A DNA stretch of 64,000 nucleotides from Megaleporinus macrocephalus (lineage: Eukaryota > Chordata > Actinopteri > Characiformes > Anostomidae). The stretch lies in assembly GCA_021613375.1 (NCBI GenBank), contig CM038716.1:13858774-13922773 (forward strand), written 5' to 3'. The stretch's first letter is position 1; every line of letters begins with the position of its first letter. Positions 33,905-46,044 of this stretch are shown here, piece by piece. The position numbers and the translations under genes were made by a program. The notes under the pieces were generated by a model. That model saw only the letters and a program-made list of their open reading frames with translations, was not told the DNA's origin and did not search any database.

Positions 33905-34612
33905 AAGGGTGCATAGGTCATAAAAGATCCAGGAGGTCATAAAAGATGAACATCTAAAGATCTGCAGGCCTCACTTGCCTCAGTTAAGGTCACTGTCCAA
34001 GATTCCACTGGGCAAGGCATCAACCACTGTTGACCAGTAGGATAATATTCCGTGGAGGGGTAACCGAAAGGTGGAACTCTTAGGAAGACCTGGGGTCCTT
34101 TTACGTCTAGCATAAAGCCAACACTCCACTCCACCATAAGACCCTCAGACCACATGGCGGTGGTAGTGTGATGGTCCTGGGATGCTTTGCTTCTGCACAA
34201 CCTGGACAACTTGTCATGATCGATGGAGCCAATGAGTCTTTTGAAAGAGAACATCAGCCCCTCAGTTTGTGAGCTAAAGCTCAAGTGCCATTGGTTTATG
34301 CAGCAGGACCCACTCTGACCAGGGTTAGACCACCTCTGAATGGCTTTAAAGAAAATAAATGAAAGTTTTTGGTCACTAGACTCAAAGTTCTGACTTGAAT
34401 CCTATTGAGATGCTTAGGTAAGACCTTGAATAGGTGTTCTATGCTGGAAAATTCCAAATTCTGGATGTAAAATTCCAAAAATTCCAACATATAAGACTAA
34501 AATCAAAGCAAAACTTTGATTGCAGTTGTTACCTCCAAGAGTGGCTCAACCAGTCATTAGGTTTAGGGGGCAATTCCTTTTTTACATGGGTCATATAAGT
34601 TCCAAACAAATC
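33905..34612 (+). mobile_element. Heavily decayed Tc1-like transposon (third family)
   Basis: In order along the plus strand: GAACATCTAAAGATCTGCAG and GCCTCACTTGCCTCAGTTAA from the DNA-binding part; GGTGGTAGTGTGATGGTCCT and GGATGCTTTGC (GGGSVMV..GCF) at ~34156-34194; GTTTATGCAGCAGGACCCAC (second catalytic Asp region) at ~34294; TCCTATTGAGATGCTTAGG (catalytic Glu region) at ~34398; GTTTAGGGGGCAATTCC at the 3' end. Frames are broken by many small indels and at least one internal gap, so there is no functional enzyme. Ends are not clearly preserved. Confidence 0.75.
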
Positions 34613-34850
34613 TTCATCTTCAATGATTGGAATAAGTTTTAAAAGTTGAATTTCTATGAAAAGTATAAATATCTTTTATATTTAAATTAGATGATTTGAA
34701 ACATTGACATGTGATAAAGTGGCGAAAACAGAAGAAAGTGTTGGGCAAATTCTTTTTCACAGCACATGTGAGAACCATCAAAAATGTAAACAAATGCATT
34801 CCTAGCACCTTTGAGGAACTGTAAACGATACCATTACCCATACAGCCGTG
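34613..34850. other. AT-rich sequence
   Basis: No feature recognised. Confidence 0.4.
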
Positions 34851-35460
34851 TGCCTCACGCGTTCCCTCTCTTCTTCCCCCCCCTTATTTATTCATCTATT
34901 CCTAAACTGTGAGAGGTTTTGATTAGTTGTCCCTGAGGACAGATTTCCAATCGGGACATGTCAGCAGAGAATTTTCCCCACTGATAAACAGTATCGCCCA
35001 CAGATTGCATGTTCAAATACAGGCCGAATTCTTTACGTCGGCACGCGCCAACTTCATTGTCCAACGCAGGTTTGCCTCCCAAATAGGACTCGATAAGCAC
35101 GATGCTCATTTATATGCTAATTCTCAAAGACGACACATCAGGCATTATCTACTCTTCAGTAGATTCGCGGTTCAAGCCGCCTGCCGTTAGGAAAGTGGTC
35201 CTGAATCTAAAGCTGCGATAGAGCTGCAATTTCCACGATGACATATTGTACGGAGCAGCTGAGCGGAATGCCGGGAGATGAAATTCAGGAGACAAACAGG
35301 TAAATTTTTCACCCAAAGAAAAAAAATCTAGTTTGTTATCTCGTGGATTTTAGTCGAAGGTATGTGTTGCATGGCCGGGACTGGGCTATAAATCATTGCA
35401 CTGATGGAATTTCCCAAACTTATAGTTTTCTGCCGACAATGAAATGCTCAGTAAAGACAG
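34851..35460. promoter_or_regulatory. Candidate conserved non-coding element
   Basis: Non-repetitive, complex and CpG-tolerant block with CTCATTTATATGCTAATTCTC near 35106-35126, GATTGCATGTTC and GGCATTATCTAC words. Frames of 73-87 codons open on both strands overlap one another, which argues against coding. Confidence 0.4.
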
Positions 35461-37560
35461 TCAGTCCATTTGGAGAGTAAACTCTCACCATGAGTAGTTA
35501 ACTCTTAAATTCACAAGCTTATCAAACCCCTTCTAATACATAACCCATATTCATTTCCTATGTTACTGTATGTACTGCTGAGTATCTCTATTCAAATCTA
35601 TTGAAATCAGTTTATTTCATTATTTAATGCTCCTAGTTTTCAATAAAAATCTTATTTTTGATCCTAAATCATTATTTTAATTCTTATTTATTTACTTTAT
35701 GAACAAAAACAGTGTTTGTAAATATGTTCCCGACTGCAAATGTTTACAAACATCAACAGTTCCTGTCAAACTCCATAGCGAACGCGTAAGAGCTAATTCT
35801 GAGCTGTGTTAGAAGTAGTGATACAAACAAGAGTTTTATTAATAAAGTAAATAATAAAACTGAAATCAGGATTTGTGATGATCAGAAATGAGTACACTAA
35901 AGAATTAATGGAAGCTTCATTGATAAAATTAATTTATTGTAAAGATACAGAGAATAAAATCTTAGATTTTTAGATTTAATTTAAGGGATTTGACAAAAAT
36001 AGTGTATATTGTTGCTTTTCCTCGATTTATTTCTCTGTATCATTTGAACACAATGGCTGTTCTTCATATCCTGGAAACATTTAATTGTGAATGGACAAAT
36101 AGAAATGCTCCAAAATCCTTTAGAATAGAACCTCTTTACATCTTTTGACCTCTACTGTAAAGTTACCATTCTAAAGATACTTTCTTTTTTTTTCTTTAGA
36201 CACCCACAATATACCTTTTAGAAATTACATGGTTGTACTGGGGTATAACTGGAAAATTATATGGAAATAACTGGAAAGACAAACACAATAATTAATACTT
36301 CACTGTATGCCACACACAATTACTGAAAGCTACTCACTGAAATTAGGGACATTCCCAGCTTATAGGAGGTATAAGGGGTTACTTAAGACTCTTACCATGA
36401 CCCTCACCAGAGGGTCCCAAGCATAGGCGTTTTTAAAGTATATTTTTATTATAATTAAAAGTTTTTTTAATTATACATTTGATAAAAATAAAACTTTTTA
36501 TAACATTTTAAAGTATTTTTTCTTTTCTTACATTTGAAAAATATTACTAATACGTAAAGATTGCTAACTAAGTCTTATTCATGCTAATAATATCTTGTTG
36601 ACTACCAGTGATTTTATATCGTCACGGTCCATTTTTGTTGATGAATGAATGGTCGTTTAAATTGTGTGAAAATGTCATGATGAATGGACCAATAGAAATG
36701 CTCCAAAATACTTGTTTGTCATTGGATATGTTGGTTAACTAAACATTAAGCATTGACACTCACGTTATAACTGTAACTACTATCTAATAAGTCCACTGTT
36801 TACTGTACAAAGTTCACTGACTCCTTAAGTGTGGTGTTTATTGCACAGTCAATCAACCAATGATTATGTTTATTCTTATAAAGAATTAAACTCAGAATTA
36901 ACCAGTACTTTTCTGTTAGTCCTGCTTAGGAAGCACAGTTGTTTCTCCTTTTCTTCACCCCATTGTTACCTATTACTTCTCTATTAATTACATTGTTATT
37001 TATCCCTCTGTGTAAAGCCAATATGACTACTGATCTATTAATTGCTATTATTTTGTGCTTCCTCTATCAAAACTAAATAATAAATGCATTTTGAAACAAC
37101 ATGTTTATTCTTAAAACAAAAGCCAGTAGGATTATTAACATGAAATTAACAGGACTAAGAAGTACTAGTACATAAAGGGCTACTTTATAATTAGTTGGCC
37201 GTGCAATAAACAATCATTTGAAGTCATTGAGCATAAAGCTGTGAAGCAATGACAAACTACACAGCAGTTAATCAACAGAGTGATTATTAGTTACTAACTA
37301 AATACTCAATCAATTATTATGTAATAACTAATAACTATGCTAAGGTTTTTGTGAGTTATTAGAATATTATCCCCAATGAAAATGTTGGCTCCAAAATGAT
37401 AGAATTATGAATTATGGGTCTCCTAATGCTGAGCTGAAAGAAATGAGATGGAAATTGCAAAATGCTTATTTCCATGTTAACTCAATCCCACAAATATCTT
37501 TATTTTAATGAAGTCATAAGAAAGACTACAACTGTCTCCTAGAACTTTTACCCTTTCATA
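35461..37560. other. AT-rich non-coding DNA with two small repeat relics
   Basis: At about 36040-36180 and 36640-36720 are fragments with GAATGGAC and AATAGAAATGCTCCAAAAT words related to the inner MITE at 46045-46263. Otherwise no gene or repeat recognised over 2 kb. Confidence 0.5.
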
Positions 37561-37586
37561 GTTTTCCATTAGAGATTTGTAGAGAA

Positions 37587-38405
37587 TAGCCAAATCAAGT
37601 TTATTTGTGTAGCACTTTTTACAATGATGTTGTCTCAAAGCAGCTTTACAGAGTTCTGAAAACAGACAGTTACAACATATACCCCCCCAGTGAGCAAGAA
37701 CACCTCCCTCAGACTGGAGGAAGAAACGTTGGGAGGAACCAAGACTCACAAGTGGAGACCCGTCCTCCTCTGATCAAACAGTATTTACAGTTTAATAAAC
37801 TAAACACCAAAGAAAAGAGTCTCTGTTTGAAATCTGGATAGCAAAGCTTTAGAAGCTGCACGGGTAGAGGCAGTCTCTGACTGAGGCGGTCTCTGACTGA
37901 GGCGGTCTCTGACTGAGGCGGTCTCTGACTGAGGCAGTCTCTATGTAGTCTTTATGTAAAGTAGGCATGAGCTGAAACAGTGCCATCCTATCTCAATGCT
38001 GGTGCATCTGGATGGTACAGTGATGTAACTGAGGGTGTAGCAGTTGAACAGGTGAGCTGGCTGGTGATGGTGGGGAGGTGAGCTGGCTGGTGATGGTGGG
38101 GAGGAGGTCCTGATGGTCAGTCCTCTAACAGCGTTCAACAGACAGGAGGACAGTCATTACCTCAGGAAGAGTAAAGAGAGAGAGTGAGTTGGGCTCGGGA
38201 GTGAGACTGTAGAGAATATGAATATTCAGAATTTTAGAGTGGGGCTGGCGACTCCGGCAGATCTAACTATAACTGCCTAAACTAAAAGGAGAGAACCAGA
38301 AGAACATAGACATGAGACCACCCTGAGACACTGGGATCCCCCCACTCCACCGTCAACAAACCTGTGTGATGGCGTGAAGTGGTGGAACAACAGCACCAAC
38401 ATTTC
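37587..38405 (+). repeat. Long dispersed repeat (AAGTTTATTTGTGTAGCAC type)
   Basis: Opens ATCAAGTTTATTTGTGTAGC, then CAAAGCAGCTTTACAGAG, GAGGAAGAAACGTTGGGAGG and CCGTCCTCCTCTGATC, a pattern very common in teleost genomes. Inside are a 16 bp tandem (about 37870-37935, CTGACTGAGGCGGTCT, 4 copies) and a doubled 27 bp unit (GGTGAGCTGGCTGGTGATGG) at 38050-38104. Other pieces lie at 8008-8165 and 54416-54692. Confidence 0.75.
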
Positions 38406-38490
38406 AGTTTACCATAAACCTCTGTGTCCATGAACCCCAGCAGAAACACAAGCATGCCCAGTCTTAAGCACTGCCTGTACATATAGTCTA

Positions 38491-39744
38491 CAGGGGTTGG
38501 ACCATGAAACTGAAACACCTGGTTTTAGAGCACAATAATTGATTAGTATGGTGTAGGGCCTCCTTTTGCGGCCAATACAGCGTCAGTTGGTTTTGGTAAT
38601 GACATATACAAGTCCTGCTCAGTGGTCAGAGGGACTTTAAGCCCTTCTTCTTGCAGGACAGTGTTCAGGTCACTATGTGATGCTGGTGGAGGAAAACGTT
38701 TCCTGACTCGCTCCTCCAAAACACTCCAAAGTGGCTCAATAATATTTAGATCTGGTGACTGTGCAGGCCATGGGAGATGTTCAACTTCACTTTCATGTTC
38801 ATCAAACCATCTTTCTCCAGTCTTGCTGTGTGTATTGGTGCATTGTCATCCTGATACACGGCGCCACCTTCAGGATACAATGTTTGAACCATTGGATGCA
38901 CATGGTCCTCCAGAATGGTTCGGCAGTCCTTTGTAGTGACTCGCCCATCTAGCACAAGTATTGGGTCAAGGGAATGTCATGAGATGGCAGCCCAAACCAT
39001 CACTGATCCACCCCCATGCTTTACTCTAGGCATGCAACAGTCTGGGTGGTCTGCTTCTTTGGGGCTTCTCCACACCGTAACTCTCCCGGATGTGGAGAAA
39101 ACAGTAAAGGTGGATCATCAGAGAACAATACATGTCTCACATTGTCCACAGCCCAAGATTTGATCTCCTTGCACCATTGAAACTGACGCTTGGCATTGGC
39201 GCGAGTGACCAAAGGTTTGGCTATAGTAGCCCGGCCGTGTATATTGACCCTGTGGAGCTCCTGACGGACAGTTCTGGTGAAACAGGAGAAGCTGAGGAGC
39301 ACATTTAACTCTTCCGTGATTTGATCAGCCGTGGTTTTATGTTTTTTGGATACAATCCGGGTTAGAACCCAACATCCCTTTCAGACAGCTTCCTCTCGCG
39401 TCCACAGTTAATCCTGTTGGATGTGGTTGGTCCTTCTTGGTGGTCTGCTGACGTTACCCTGGATACCGTGGCTCTTGATACATCACAAAGACTTGCTGTC
39501 TTGGTCACAGATGCGCCAGCAAGACGTGCACCAACAGTTTGTCCTCTTTTGAACTCTAATATGTCCCATAATGTTGTGTTATTGTAATATTCTGAGCTAA
39601 ACTGTGATCTTACCTGCTAACTGAACTTCACACTCTGATCTTACTGGTGCGTTAATGAAGATCGGACACCAGACTGGTCCAATTTAACCATGAAACCTCC
39701 CACACTAAAATGACAGGTGTTTCAGTTTCATTGTCCAACCCCTG
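38491..39744 (-). mobile_element. Tc1/mariner-like transposon with both inverted ends
   Basis: TA dinucleotides at 38489-38490 and 39745-39746 flank inverted ends starting CAGGGGTTGGACCATGAAAC on the left and CAGGGGTTGGACAATGAAAC on the right (about 29 of 30 identical through GAAACACCTG). The length of 1,254 bp fits a complete Tc1-like element. The minus strand carries one transposase gene, inactivated by frameshifts (next entry). The near-identical ends suggest a fairly recent insertion. Confidence 0.9.
38543..39569 (-). pseudogene. Tc1/mariner-like transposase, frameshifted
   Basis: The start codon would be at 39569 and the stop at 38543-38545, about 340 codons, the usual length for the family. 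Recognisable parts: a GRPR/HTH-type region (39270-39500), RTVRQELHRVNIHGRA near 39240, WAVDNVRHVLFSDD (first catalytic Asp) near 39110-39150, YQDDNAPIHTA (second Asp) near 38850, and NIIEPLW (catalytic Glu) near 38735. The frame breaks just after the first Asp (the next residues read PPLLFSPHPGE) and again after the second, where a GATTGG-type codon pair has lost one base. The third frame holds the Glu. It cannot make a working enzyme. Confidence 0.9.
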
Positions 39745-39746
39745 TA

Positions 39747-40634
39747 GAACCCTGCACATCTCCTGGCCACACTGTAACCTTAACTAACCTGAGCATCAGA
39801 CTTTCTTATAATAGTCTTTCACAAAGCTCAGTCACATTATGACCCATCAAATCTATCCACTGAAAAACGTGGTCCTGACTCATATCTGAGCTGTGAGAAT
39901 ATAAAGGTTTTATAGAGAATGCCTCACTCTGCTTTCAGACCAATGGTGGTGGGATACAGTCGATACTGAGCTGATGGCTGTAGAAGTTATTCCGCACTTG
40001 AATGCGGTCCAGACTTCAGAGAGAGGCTTATTTTAAAAACATGCTAATGTAGTAACATCAATAGCTCTTCACCATTTAAAATTCCACTCGTCCAGGTTTA
40101 GGAATAATCTGGGTTTTATAGTGGCCACTTCACACGTCTTAGAGGAGCATGTGCTAGCATTGCACACTCCTTTATTATTTGTTACCATTCAACCGGGAAT
40201 GATTCAGAGAGCACTGGCAGCAATTAATGTTGGGTGGGGTGGGGGCGGTGGGGGGGTGATTGGCTAAACTAAATAAAAGTAATCAATAAGATAATAATTA
40301 AGCCACCAGAACTCCTTAGATATACTGTAATCCACTTTGTTGGCCATTTCTCAAATGCTTGTTTGCTTGAATGTGGGTAAATGGTCTGATTAAAGATTTG
40401 TCCATAGAAGAATTAAGAAGTTTATTGAAGGCACCACTAAGTTTGGTTAGTCATCTCAGTTTAGGTATCATATTGGTATGGTACACATGGTATGTCATTT
40501 CCAGGGGCACACCATGTCTAGTAGACCTGTTTTCTATTTCTTGGCTAATCAGGCTGTATTTTCAATCAGCGATTGAAACATCTAGAAGGCACTAGAATTC
40601 CATTGTTGCTTTTTAACAAAATGGGTCCCTTCCA
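39747..40634. other. Unique sequence with a G-quadruplex-like run
   Basis: At 40232-40256 the plus strand has five closely spaced G runs (GGGTGGGGTGGGGGCGG and on), a good G4 motif. Otherwise no gene or repeat recognised. Confidence 0.5.
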
Positions 40635-41392
40635 TTGGTGAGGTTTCTTCAGGCTGGTAAGGTTTCTTTAGGTTGGTGAGGTTTCTTCAGGCTGGTGTGG
40701 TTTCTTCAGGTTGGTAAGGTTTCTTTACGTTGGTGAGGTTTCTTCAGGTTGGTAAGGTTTCTCTACGTTGGTGAGGTTTCTTCAGGTTGGTAAGGTTTCT
40801 TCAGGTTGGTAAGGTTTCTCTACGTTGGTGAGGTTTCTTCAGGTTGGTAAGGTTTCTTTACATTGGTGAGGTTTCTTTACGTTGGTGAGGTTTCTTCAGG
40901 TTGGTGAGGTTTCTTTACGTTGGTGAGGTTTCCTTACGTTGATGAGGTTTCTTCAGGTTGGTGTGGTTTCTTCAGGTTGGTGAGGTTTCTTTACGTTGGT
41001 GAGGTTTCTATATATTGGTGAGGTTTCTTCAGGTTGGTAAGGTTTCTTTACATTGGTGAGGTTTCTTTACGTTGGTGAGGTTTCCTTACGTTGATGAGGT
41101 TTCTTCAGGTTGGTGTGGTTTCTTCAGGTTGGTGAGGTTTCTTTACGTTGGTGAGGTTTCTATATATTGGTGAGGTTTCTTTATGTTGGTAAGGGTTCTT
41201 CAGGTTGGTAAGGTTTCTTTATGTTGGTATGGTTTCTTCAGGTTGGTAAGGTTTCTTCAGGTTGGTGGGGTTTCTTCAGGTTGGTAAGGTTTCTTCAGGT
41301 TGCTAAGGTTTCTCTACATTGTTGAGGTTTCTTTATGTTGGTAAGGTTTCTTTAAGTTGTCAAGGTTTCTTCACGTTGGTGAGGTTTCTGTT
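40635..41392 (+). repeat. 19 bp minisatellite, ~40 copies, locus 1
   Basis: The unit is GGTTTCTTCAGGTTGGTGA with variants TTTACGTTGG, GGTAA and TATATATTGG. A block containing CTTTACATTGGTGAGG and CCTTACGTTGATGAGG appears twice (about 40856-40990 and 41046-41170), so multi-unit duplication has occurred. Confidence 0.95.
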
Positions 41393-42629
41393 AATTGAAA
41401 TAACTTCTATATATATATCAGGTCTTCAGTCCAGCCTATAAGGTCCTAACCAATGGGAGGCTGTGCTTGGCTGTGTTGGCCTTGACCGCAACTTTTATTT
41501 CCAATCAGAAACTAACACTGAAACAACAGTAGCATTACAGTAGTTGTTGGAGGTCCAGTATTTGACTTCACCAAATTCAGGCCAAGGCACTGCCAGGGTG
41601 AACCACACTGGGCTAACAAAGTTTTATGGACTTGTAACCCTTCGAGAATGTTATATTATTATCATATTATTATATTGTTACCATGATATATTATTAGCAA
41701 GAACAACAATACAGCAAGTAATGAAATCCTGTAGGCTAGAATATGGACTAGTAAACCGCCACTACAACTGCTGTTACTATCTAGCTGCCATCACAAACAT
41801 TAGCAAACAGAACAGCTTCGGTTTTGCTGCTTTCTCTCAGAATCTTCCTATTCCACCCTACAGTTACATTCTGGTGCCTCAGCTTCTTGGAACTGCTGCA
41901 CTGTGATTTCAATCTCATCAACTCTTGAGGGTTTCACCAGCATTGAAGCATACTGGCCTAATCTGAGGAATCTTTAGGATCTTTAGGATCTTACCAACCA
42001 ACTTTGCTTACCTGACCATGAAACCTGAAGTGAGGTAGTGGTTTTAATGCATGCATATAATGGTGACACAATGTTCTCCCAGATGCTGGATCTCATGGGG
42101 CTGTCAGGTAAAGGCCTAAAAGCTCAGAAAGATTACATTAAGGGTATGTTCCTTTGTTAAGCAGTTGGAACATGGCCCATTTCCTGACTGGCCAAACAAA
42201 CAATGCTTTCTGTTATTCCCCCTCGTCCAGAAATAATCTGGTCTCCTTGTTTGAGGTAAGGGTACAAGCGAGCCAGGCACCTGATTAATTCACGGGGGCT
42301 GGTATGTCCTTCAGAAAGATCCAACAAGGTTCTTTGTCTCTGTATCATAGGTCTTCGTCCTGTTCTATAATCAGTGACCCATTGATGTTGCGAACTGATA
42401 ACCTGGTATGAGCTGGAAAGTCAAAGACGTGAAGGTCTAGATTTGAAGACATCTGGTATACCTTCTCAATCTTGACCCAATCTGGCAGTGACTTTGATTT
42501 TCTGTAGGCTTCAGTTTTTCTGTAGGCTCCAGAGCATCAATTGACTTTCTTTCCATAGCAAGTTGCTGCTCAAGCTACTCATTCGCAGCAGGATTACACT
42601 TGCTGGCAAGGCTCTTACCCATGTGTCCA
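41393..42629. other. Unique sequence
   Basis: A 120-codon plus-strand frame at 41544-41906 and a 63-codon minus frame at 42157-42348 have no recognisable domains. No exon-like pattern was found. Confidence 0.4.
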
Positions 42630-43200
42630 TTCGCCCCAACAAGTTGTCATATTTTTAATTCCGCTGACGTTTTTCAGGGGGCATCAGTTTTACCCCCCGC
42701 CTGACGTTCTCCTGACATTCTGAAGGAATTTGGTTTCGCACTTCAGCAAAAACTGGTCTCGGATGTGGTTATTCTGCACAATCAAAATGTGCCCGCAAGT
42801 AAGACCAACTACTCAGCAATAATTAGTTAAGCAAAAAAAAATGTTCATGACACTCGGGACCCCACAGCCTCAGAACCGGGCTACCGACCCAAGTCCCTCC
42901 TGTGCTGCATAATTAATCATACACTGAAATGCTCCGGTGAAACACTGTATTTCATTAGTGTTCAATTATTCTCTCCAATGGCTGCTCGTGTTTTCCTCCC
43001 CTGAGCTCCAAGTCAAAGCCTAAGAATGCTTAATTCCAGCAGCCAAATCTTTAAACTTCTCAAGTCTCGCACTGCAGATGACGCGTTATTACCCTTAAGA
43101 GGAGATTTACCGAGACTGACTCCATCACATCTGGATTCTCATGGGTTAACTGAAGTCCCATGGATCATCGCATTGGTCTTTCAGGACAAACTCATGCCTG
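42630..43200. promoter_or_regulatory. Candidate conserved non-coding element
   Basis: Complex and non-repetitive, with CAATAATTAGTTAAGC near 42819-42834, GCATAATTAATCATACAC near 42907-42924, CATTAGTGTTCAATTATTC and GAATGCTTAATTCC: a dense set of homeodomain-type TAATTA cores. No open frame of note. Confidence 0.4.
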
Positions 43201-43469
43201 GTTAAATACAAATTGGACCTGAGGGATGAAGCCAGATCACCAAGCCATAGAGCATGTTCTGCTGGATTTCATTGTTTAGAGATTATTTTATTCATGTGTG
43301 CTTCTTCTGGTTGCCAAATGCTGTGATGGTTGACGGCTGGTGAACGGACTAATGGTTCATGGTGTTTTTGGTGGATGGAGAAAAAAATATATAATAGTTT
43401 GACATTTTTGCAACTTGGTGACATCAGACTTCATATTGTTAAAATATTGTTTAATGAGTTTTATTCTTG
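43201..43469. other. Unique sequence
   Basis: Nothing recognised. Confidence 0.4.
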
Positions 43470-44282
43470 TTGGTGAAGTTGCTTAAGGTCGATGAAGTTT
43501 CTGCTGTTTGGTGAAGTTTCTTCAGGTTGATGAGGTATCTCCAGGTTATGGAAGTTTTTGCTTGTTGACAAAGTTTCTGCCATTTGGTGAAGTTCCTGCT
43601 GTTTGGTGAAATTTCTTCAAATTGTTACATTTCTGCTATTGATGAGGTTTCTACAGGTTATGGAAGTTTTTGCTTGTTGACAAAGTTTCTGTTAGTTGGT
43701 GAGATTTCTTTAGGTTGGTGAGGTGTCTTTATGTTGGTGAGGTTTCTTTAGGTTGATGAGGTTTCTTCAGGTTGGTAAGGTTTCTTTAGGTTGGTGAGAT
43801 TTCTTCAGGTTGGTGAGGTTTCTTTATGTTGGTGAGGTTTCTTTAGGTTATGGATGTTTCTGTAGGTTGATGAAGTTTCTGCTGTTTGGTGAAGTTTGTA
43901 CTGGTTAGTGAGGTTTCTTCAGGTTGGTAAGGTTTCTTCATGTTGGTGAGGTTTCTTCAGGTTGGTAAGATTTCTTCAGGTTGGTGAGGTTTCTTCAGGT
44001 TGGTGAGGTTTCTTCAGGTTGTTGAGGTTTCTTCAGCTTGGTAAGGTTTCTTCATGTTGGTGAGGTTTCTTCAGGTTGGTAAGATTTCTTGAAGTTGGTG
44101 AGGTTTCTTCAGGTTGGTGAGGTTTCTTCGGGTTGTTGAGGTTTCTTCAGCTTGGTAAGGTTTCTTTACGTTGGTGAGGTTTCTTCAGGTTGGTGAGGTT
44201 TCTTCGGGTTGTTGAGGTTTCTTCAGCTTGGTAAGGTTTCTTTACGTTGGTGAGGTTTCTTCAGATTGGAAAAGTTTCTTTG
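43470..44282 (+). repeat. 19 bp minisatellite, ~42 copies, locus 2
   Basis: Same GGTTTCTTCAGGTTGGTGA unit and same strand as 40635-41392, 2.1 kb away. The first ~350 bp (43470-43880) is strongly diverged (TTTGGTGAAGTTTCTGCT, GGTTATGGAAG). The right half is uniform and shows a repeated multi-unit block around GTTGAGGTTTCTTCAGCTTG (44011, 44130, 44208). Confidence 0.93.
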
Positions 44283-45604
44283 TTTGAGTACGTTATTTAT
44301 GGTTGCTGAATTCTCTGTGCTGTTGAAAGGTTACATATCTATTGTGGTTTCCAAAGCTTTGGTGATAATCAATATGTGCAAAGTGTCCACAGGTGGATCC
44401 TCTCCTGCATATCTCCTGTCGTCATGGATATAAGAATACAAATACATTCAATGAAATGTAATTCTTTAATGTTAATATTGCCAGCCTCAACAGTGGCTTC
44501 ATCATGATGACCAATCTCTTCTCTTCATCTATTCTTACCAAATATGGAATGAAGTAGGATTATAATAATGAGGTTATTGAAGGTTACTTTTGATCTCAGT
44601 CTGACTATCCAGATGCATCCTTCCAATTATTAAACTGATATACTGTACAGAAAGTGGTTTTTGGTAGTTTGTGATGAGTAACACGTACACCATGAACTGT
44701 TCACACTACTAATTGAAGAAAGCTCAAGCAGGTCCTGCACTGCATGCTGTGTGTGATTATACAACAATGAAAGAGACTATATAATTGAGATACTCTACAA
44801 CAGAATAAACAATGTGCGTTCATTCATTTAGTGGAAAAACTCATTTCCATAAACGATATAATAAGACAGAAGCTGTTTGTTATATGATTCATGGAAGTCA
44901 ATTTTTCTTGTTTTTCTAATAGCTGAAGTGAAATCTGAGATTTCAAATGCTTCATGTAAAGTGACCTGCACAGGAACAGATGTTTCCAGGCATGTTAATT
45001 GCATCCAACTTGATTGGATCTCTTTTATTTGCTTCAGCATTGATTTCTTACCATTTCTGCTAATTTAACTGTTTTACATGTGAAGAAAACATTTTTCAGG
45101 TGCACAAAGCTTGACGCCCTAAACTTAGTATTCATCATTTCACTCTTCGTTATCTGGTCTCACCGTTTGATAAACTGTGATTGAAGAAATTGACGCTTTA
45201 CAACGTGTTGCGTTTAATTTAAAGTGATTTTTAATTTATAGGATGTATATTTCTTTGTGCATCCTCAGGGTTTAATATAAATCTCATACTAGGGTATCTT
45301 ATTGATTCATTTATATTATGAACTTGATATTATGCTAATAAAAATTATGCAGATGCTGTTGAGAAAATCCTCATCAGAAACATAGCTCAGCTCCATCTGA
45401 TTAACCTGAAGTATCCAAAATGTCCAAAGATAAACAAATCCCTAAGTTTACAGTAGAGGGCAAAATCCTCCTTTATTTCAGTGGAAGTCAGTGTAACGGA
45501 GTTTTGGGGGAATGTTAAAGCATTTCTTTTGATCAAGTCATCATGAAATTCTAACACAATCCAGATCAAATAGCATTACATATTAATAAATTAAAGTTGG
45601 CAAG
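44283..45604. promoter_or_regulatory. AT-rich DNA with a candidate conserved block at 44870-45075
   Basis: The block has TTCTAATAGCTGAAGTGAAA, CATGTTAATTGCATCC and CTGCTAATTTAACTG words and frames open on both strands (44828-45068). The rest shows no gene or recognised repeat. Confidence 0.3.
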
Positions 45605-45608
45605 AATT

Positions 45609-45702
<94 letters not shown>

Positions 45703-45984
45703 CATACATATATTGAGAGAGATTGTTTGCTCTGTGATTGTTACTTTGTTGGGTTTGTGGAGATTATAGATTATGCAGCTCTATCTATTTCTATTAATGC
45801 TGATTAATAGTGTGAGACCTGTTTCATTTGTTTAACATGAACTTAACGTGTATATATATATATACAATAGCATATTTAGTAGATAAGTCTTTTATTTTTT
45901 TTATCATGAAGCAAAAATAAAACAAAGTATATCAGTGGACAACAACGAAATATATATATATACATATGTATATATGTATGTATG
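45605..45984. repeat. Long (TA)n microsatellite and satellites of it
   Basis: An AT run of about 100 bases at 45610-45700 ending in TACATACATA, with shorter AT/GTAT tracts at 45848-45866 and 45950-45990. Nothing else recognised between them. Confidence 0.9.
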
Positions 45985-46044
45985 TATGTAGTAGCGGCTG
46001 CTGGTCTTTCAAAGAGGGGACCTATAAATCTACATATATAGATT

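Noticed and set aside
41544..41906. 120-codon plus-strand frame as a gene
   Set aside because: No domain, poor composition, no neighbouring exons or splice-bounded frames, and the length is possible by chance in 64 kb.
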